Part shown: positions 60,561-64,000 of the stretch, piece by piece
Layout of the letters: each line of letters starts with the position of its first letter
How positions within the stretch are numbered: the first letter of the stretch is position 1
Assembly (NCBI GenBank): GCA_024362935.1
Contig: JANCRA010000003.1
Location: forward strand, 52,179,844 to 52,243,843
DNA length: 64,000 nt
Source of the DNA: Setophaga petechia
Lineage: Eukaryota; Chordata; Aves; Passeriformes; Parulidae
Direction of reading: 5' to 3'
Translations under genes and position numbers: made by a program
The notes under the pieces: generated by a model
Database searches by the model: none
What the model saw: the letters and a program-made list of their open reading frames with translations, nothing else
What the model was told of the DNA's origin: nothing

Positions 60561-63500
60561 CCCGTGTGCTGAAGCGATTGTGCCCCGCACCACCTTTGGG
60601 TGCAAGAGGAGATGCGCCCGCCCGCAGCGGTGCTGCGACATGGCCAGGCTGAAAGTCCCTCTCTGCTCACTGATGTCCCGAGCTGGGAGTGGCCGGGCCG
60701 GGACATCTCCAAAGATGTCCCTCGTTATCCCAGTCAGCAGCCAGTACCTCCTCCTGGCAAAACAGCCCCAGCATTTCTGCGAGTGCAGAAGCGGCTCTGG
60801 GGATAAAGGAGTCGAGGGTACCGCAGGAGGTGACCAAAGTGACAGCTGCGTGCTCAGGCACCCGCTGTGCAAAAAACACAGGAGAGGTCTCTGGTCGCCC
60901 CTCTCGTGCGCTCGCTCCATCACCCCCTCCCTGCCTGGGATGGGGCTCAGACACCCCGACTCGAAGGGAAGCTCCAGGACAGAGAGGATGCTCTCTGTTT
61001 TACTTTAGGGTACAACACGAAGCGCAGGGGATGTGTTCTGGACAGCAGAGGGGTCAGCCCAGCTGCTGCCTCGGGCACGGTCACACCCGGCACCGGGCAG
61101 TCCATTCAGCGTTTTCTCCAAGTCCTGTTTGCAGCAGAAGCAGCGGGAATTCTTTATTCTGGCATCGTCTCTTGCTGAACTGCATCCATGAATTCTTTCA
61201 GTCCCAGCCCATGCCTGCGGGCAACAGGCGGTGATGGTGGGAGGAGGAGGAGCAGTGCAAAGGTGGCTTTGGGGCACAGCACGCTCCAGGACCCCGGGAG
61301 CTGGTCCTGAAAGGCTGCAGCATTGTTTACACGCAGGAAAGCTGTCCCAGCCTCCCAGAAATTCTGCTTTGCTGGAAGTTGTCATGCTGAGATATTCTTA
61401 GAAGTCAGGTTTGAGGTGGAGCAAACCTCAGCATGGGCCAGCCACGGCTTGGCACCCTGGTACCCAGCCGCTGGCAGCATCCAAAGCCCTGACAACCCAT
61501 AATTACACATTTATCTGACTGCTTCAGCACGCTCCTGGTGTCACCAACGCAATTATGCTGTCCCATTTCCACCATTTTCTTTTCCCTCCCAAATCATTCA
61601 ATCATTCCGTGCAAAATTAGCTTCCCCTTGATGAGTGCCAGCGATTATCCAGAGCAAAGATGGCAGTTTATGATTATTATAGTGAAATGGAGCTTGCTCA
61701 TCACTCTGCTCAATCCAGGGCCAGCACGTTTAGTGCGGGGCCCTCTGCTGGCACCTTCAGGGAGCCCCGCACAAACCTCATTTCATCGTTTTCCTGTTTT
61801 TCTAGATGTTTTCCTATTTTTGACAGAACTCGACTTTGTAATAGAGCCATCAATAAGCTAATTTTCACAGCACTTTTTTTCAGTCTAGCTCTCAAGCATC
61901 ATGGTTTTCTCTTAATTTTCCATTACAGTGTGTGTGTGTGCATGTATTATGTTGAAAATACAAGTAGCAGATTGATTTGTTATTTCAAATTATTTTTAAA
62001 ATGTGTATTTTCCAGAATGATGAATGGATCTTATACAGCTAGTGAAAAATCACCGGGGTTTTACCAAAAAACTGCAGTTAACTACTTCCGAAATTTAACT
62101 TTTCTAATCCTGTTTGGGTTGGGTTTTTTTTTTTTCCAGATCCAAAATTGCCTTGCTTGCACTAGACCTACTGCAAGCATCCCAAGTCTTGCTTCTTTTG
62201 ATGAGGGAACCCATAAGATGAGGATTTCATTCATGGATGAGAAGTGACTGTGGCCAGGCAGTGACACTTGAAAATGCAAAAATGAAAACTCAAGCACAGA
62301 ATGGAGTCCAGCCTCCAGGCACCTCTGCCAACAGGCTGTAGATGCTCCCAACCTGCCATTTCAGAGTCTGAAAAGAATCCATCCAAATGTGTACTTCACC
62401 CTCTCAGCATAAAGCTTTATTATTCTAACAAAACATACTCAGCGCTGTTCCCCAGGACAAGGGCAGGTAGAATTATCTGAACCTGCTTAGAGCACAAACC
62501 CACCCCTCCTGAGAGAGAAAATGCAACTTCCTCCCTACAGGTGGGAGGCAGGAAGATTTAATTAACATTAATCACTGTCAAACCTTACCTGTGAGTTAAT
62601 GAGCCTTCCTGCACAGCAGGGCAGCCACAGTCAGGGTGGGGAGAGGCAGGAGGGGCTGCAGCCTCCCCTGCTGCTCCCGGAGCTCTGCCCTGCTCAGACA
62701 GCACCTGCTGAACCTTTCCCTCCCTAGCGGGGAGCAGCACTGCCCACAGCCCTCCCAAAAATTCCTCTTGTGCTGCCTCAGTCCCCTGCAGGAGCTTCAC
62801 AGTGTGCACAGGCTGCAGGGCTGAGTGTGACTCCAACCACTGCTTTGTGAGCTGCACCCCACAGAGCATCTCTCTTGCCTCCCAGAGACTGATCAGCTGC
62901 CCAGCTGAAAAGCCAGGCTCATTCACTGAACCCCTTTGTCCTGCATGTGACAGCCCCATGGACTCTGGAAGGTTTCCCTTGAATGGATTTGCCGTCTGCA
63001 CTGCAGTACAGACGTGTACTTTGCATTCAGTGACAGGGAAAATACCCAATTTTAAAGCAGTGTTTGTCATCCTAAAGAGAGTTAAAGAGGAAGATGATTT
63101 ACACATAGCTGCCTGTCCACAGGATGGGAAAGAACACAGGGGATAATTGGACATCATTACTAACAGAAAGGACCTCACAGGCAGAGAATTCACTTTGAAA
63201 GGCTCAGGCTGCCTTTCCCTCTTTGTTAGATGTTGCCAGAAGTGCACTGAGCCAGGAGCCCTGTTTGCTATGGGAAAAGTGGGATCTAGACACCAACATG
63301 CATTTAAAAGTCAACAATACACAAGGCTAGCTGTAAAGAAGGGAAAGGAAGCAGCTTTTGAAGCCACAGGTGTCTGCAGAATTTGGACAGAGGTGTTTAC
63401 ACATCACCCGAGGCACAGAGCTGCAGGAAAAGCTTTACAGACACTGTGACCAACTGCACTGAAGCACAGTGACAGATCCACATCAGCAGGATCTGATCCT

Positions 63501-64000
63501 CATCAGATTTTACCAGGATCTCATCTGATCCTTGCATTTAGCACTTTAAAGCTGTCAACTGTGAACTATTCTGGCATCAAAAATACACTGCACTATCATT
63601 CCAGCTTTTTACATTTCACTTCTGACTGACCCTGAAACCCCCACCCAACCACCAGGTTTAGGAAGCACTGCAACCCCAGGGCAGCGGGAGCACATTTGGC
63701 TGACAACAGCAGGGCCAAATGTGCCTTCCATGGACGTCTGGTCCATAGCAGGTGGCCATCTGGAGGCACTGACCATGTGGGGCCATCTGTGGCAGCAGGA
63801 GCACCTTCCTGCTGGCCCAGCAGCAGCTGCCACCAGCTTGGCACAAAGCTCAGCAGCAGCGAGGTGTCTGCTGCTATCTGGGCCAGATCACCTTCCTCTG
63901 AGGCTGTAAAAGTGGGACATCCAGAACAAAGAGCCTTCGAGGTGTGGCTGCACTGAACATGCTTCTCGAGACCCTCTGAAGCAAGCTAATCAAATTTAAA
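60561..64000. other. Upstream flank, no gene recognised
   Basis: GC content falls back over the first kilobase. No dispersed repeat, exon pair or RNA gene could be supported. A short TG run lies near 61929. Overlapping ORFs on both strands (for example minus 62585-63247 and plus 62802-63146) have no recognisable domain and are not called. Confidence 0.5.

Larger units (their letters stand above)
59410..60620 (-). promoter_or_regulatory. CpG island with the presumed promoter and 5' UTR of the minus-strand gene
   Basis: GC content and CpG density jump abruptly relative to the AT-rich intron. GC boxes (GGGGGCGG-type) occur near 59996-60003 and 60167-60174. The island covers the signal-peptide exon, its donor and several hundred bases upstream of the ATG. 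No TATA box was seen, which fits CpG-island promoters. Exact transcription start sites cannot be placed from sequence alone, and a divergent plus-strand transcript is possible but unsupported. Confidence 0.75.

Noticed and set aside
59473..61008. 511-residue plus-strand ORF across the CpG island
   Set aside because: It is driven by GC-rich composition, triplet runs and the 49/70-bp minisatellite, overlaps the better supported minus-strand exon, and shows no domain.
62585..63247. 220-residue minus-strand ORF upstream of the CpG island
   Set aside because: No domain, no promoter or splice evidence, and a comparable ORF lies on the opposite strand.
1..64000. CRISPR arrays, tRNA or rRNA genes, bacterial-type operons
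   Set aside because: None was seen; regular repeats present are minisatellites without unique spacers.

Overview
The window looks like nuclear DNA from a bird, most likely a passerine. It carries several CR1 LINE remnants with the typical avian CR1 3' end, several solo ERV long terminal repeats (LTRs) of types I associate with songbird genomes, one strong CpG island, and no compact operon-like coding. The species call is an inference from repeat content; no gene in the window fixes it.

The main result is a probable two-exon view of one minus-strand gene that nearly fills the window. Exon 1 (coding part 59904 down to 59748) lies in a CpG island and encodes a signal peptide. It ends at a consensus GTAAGC donor in phase 1. 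At the other end, an acceptor at 1360-1359 opens a Ser/Thr/Pro-rich exon (1358 down to 1 and beyond the window edge) that starts in the matching phase. The 58.4 kb between them reads as a single first intron. The product would be a secreted or single-pass mucin-like protein. I cannot name the gene; KIAA1549/KIAA1549L-type or HEG1-type architecture is a guess. Exon 2 as written is not one clean reading frame: there is an indel near 917-919, a second frame change near 650-725, stops near 546-520, and a 50-bp tandem duplication at 421-520 that is not a multiple of three.

The intron holds non-coding repeat matter. From low to high coordinates: a CR1 scrap (4680); a CR1 split by a second, oppositely oriented CR1 (5385-6893); LTRs at 8.1, 9.15, 9.7, 18.1, 20.7 (antisense, weak), 24.8, 25.8, 29.5, 35.6 (antisense) and 47.3 kb; a 420-bp direct duplication (37.75 and 41.73 kb) flanking an AT-rich minisatellite (38.36-38.86 kb); and a 19-bp pyrimidine-rich minisatellite (56.0-56.54 kb). 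Four LTRs retain plausible 6-bp target-site duplications, one of them perfect and convincing.

The promoter end (59.4-60.6 kb) is unusually repeat-laden. An (AGC)8 run begins at intron position +4 of the donor, a GGA9 run encodes polyglycine ahead of the signal-peptide core, GC boxes are present, and a GC-rich minisatellite with 49- and 70-bp periods sits about 0.35-0.65 kb upstream of the start codon. The remaining 3.4 kb (60.6-64 kb) is upstream flank with no gene I can support. Long ORFs across the minisatellites and the CpG island are composition artefacts. No tRNA, rRNA, CRISPR array or intact transposase/polymerase gene was seen.
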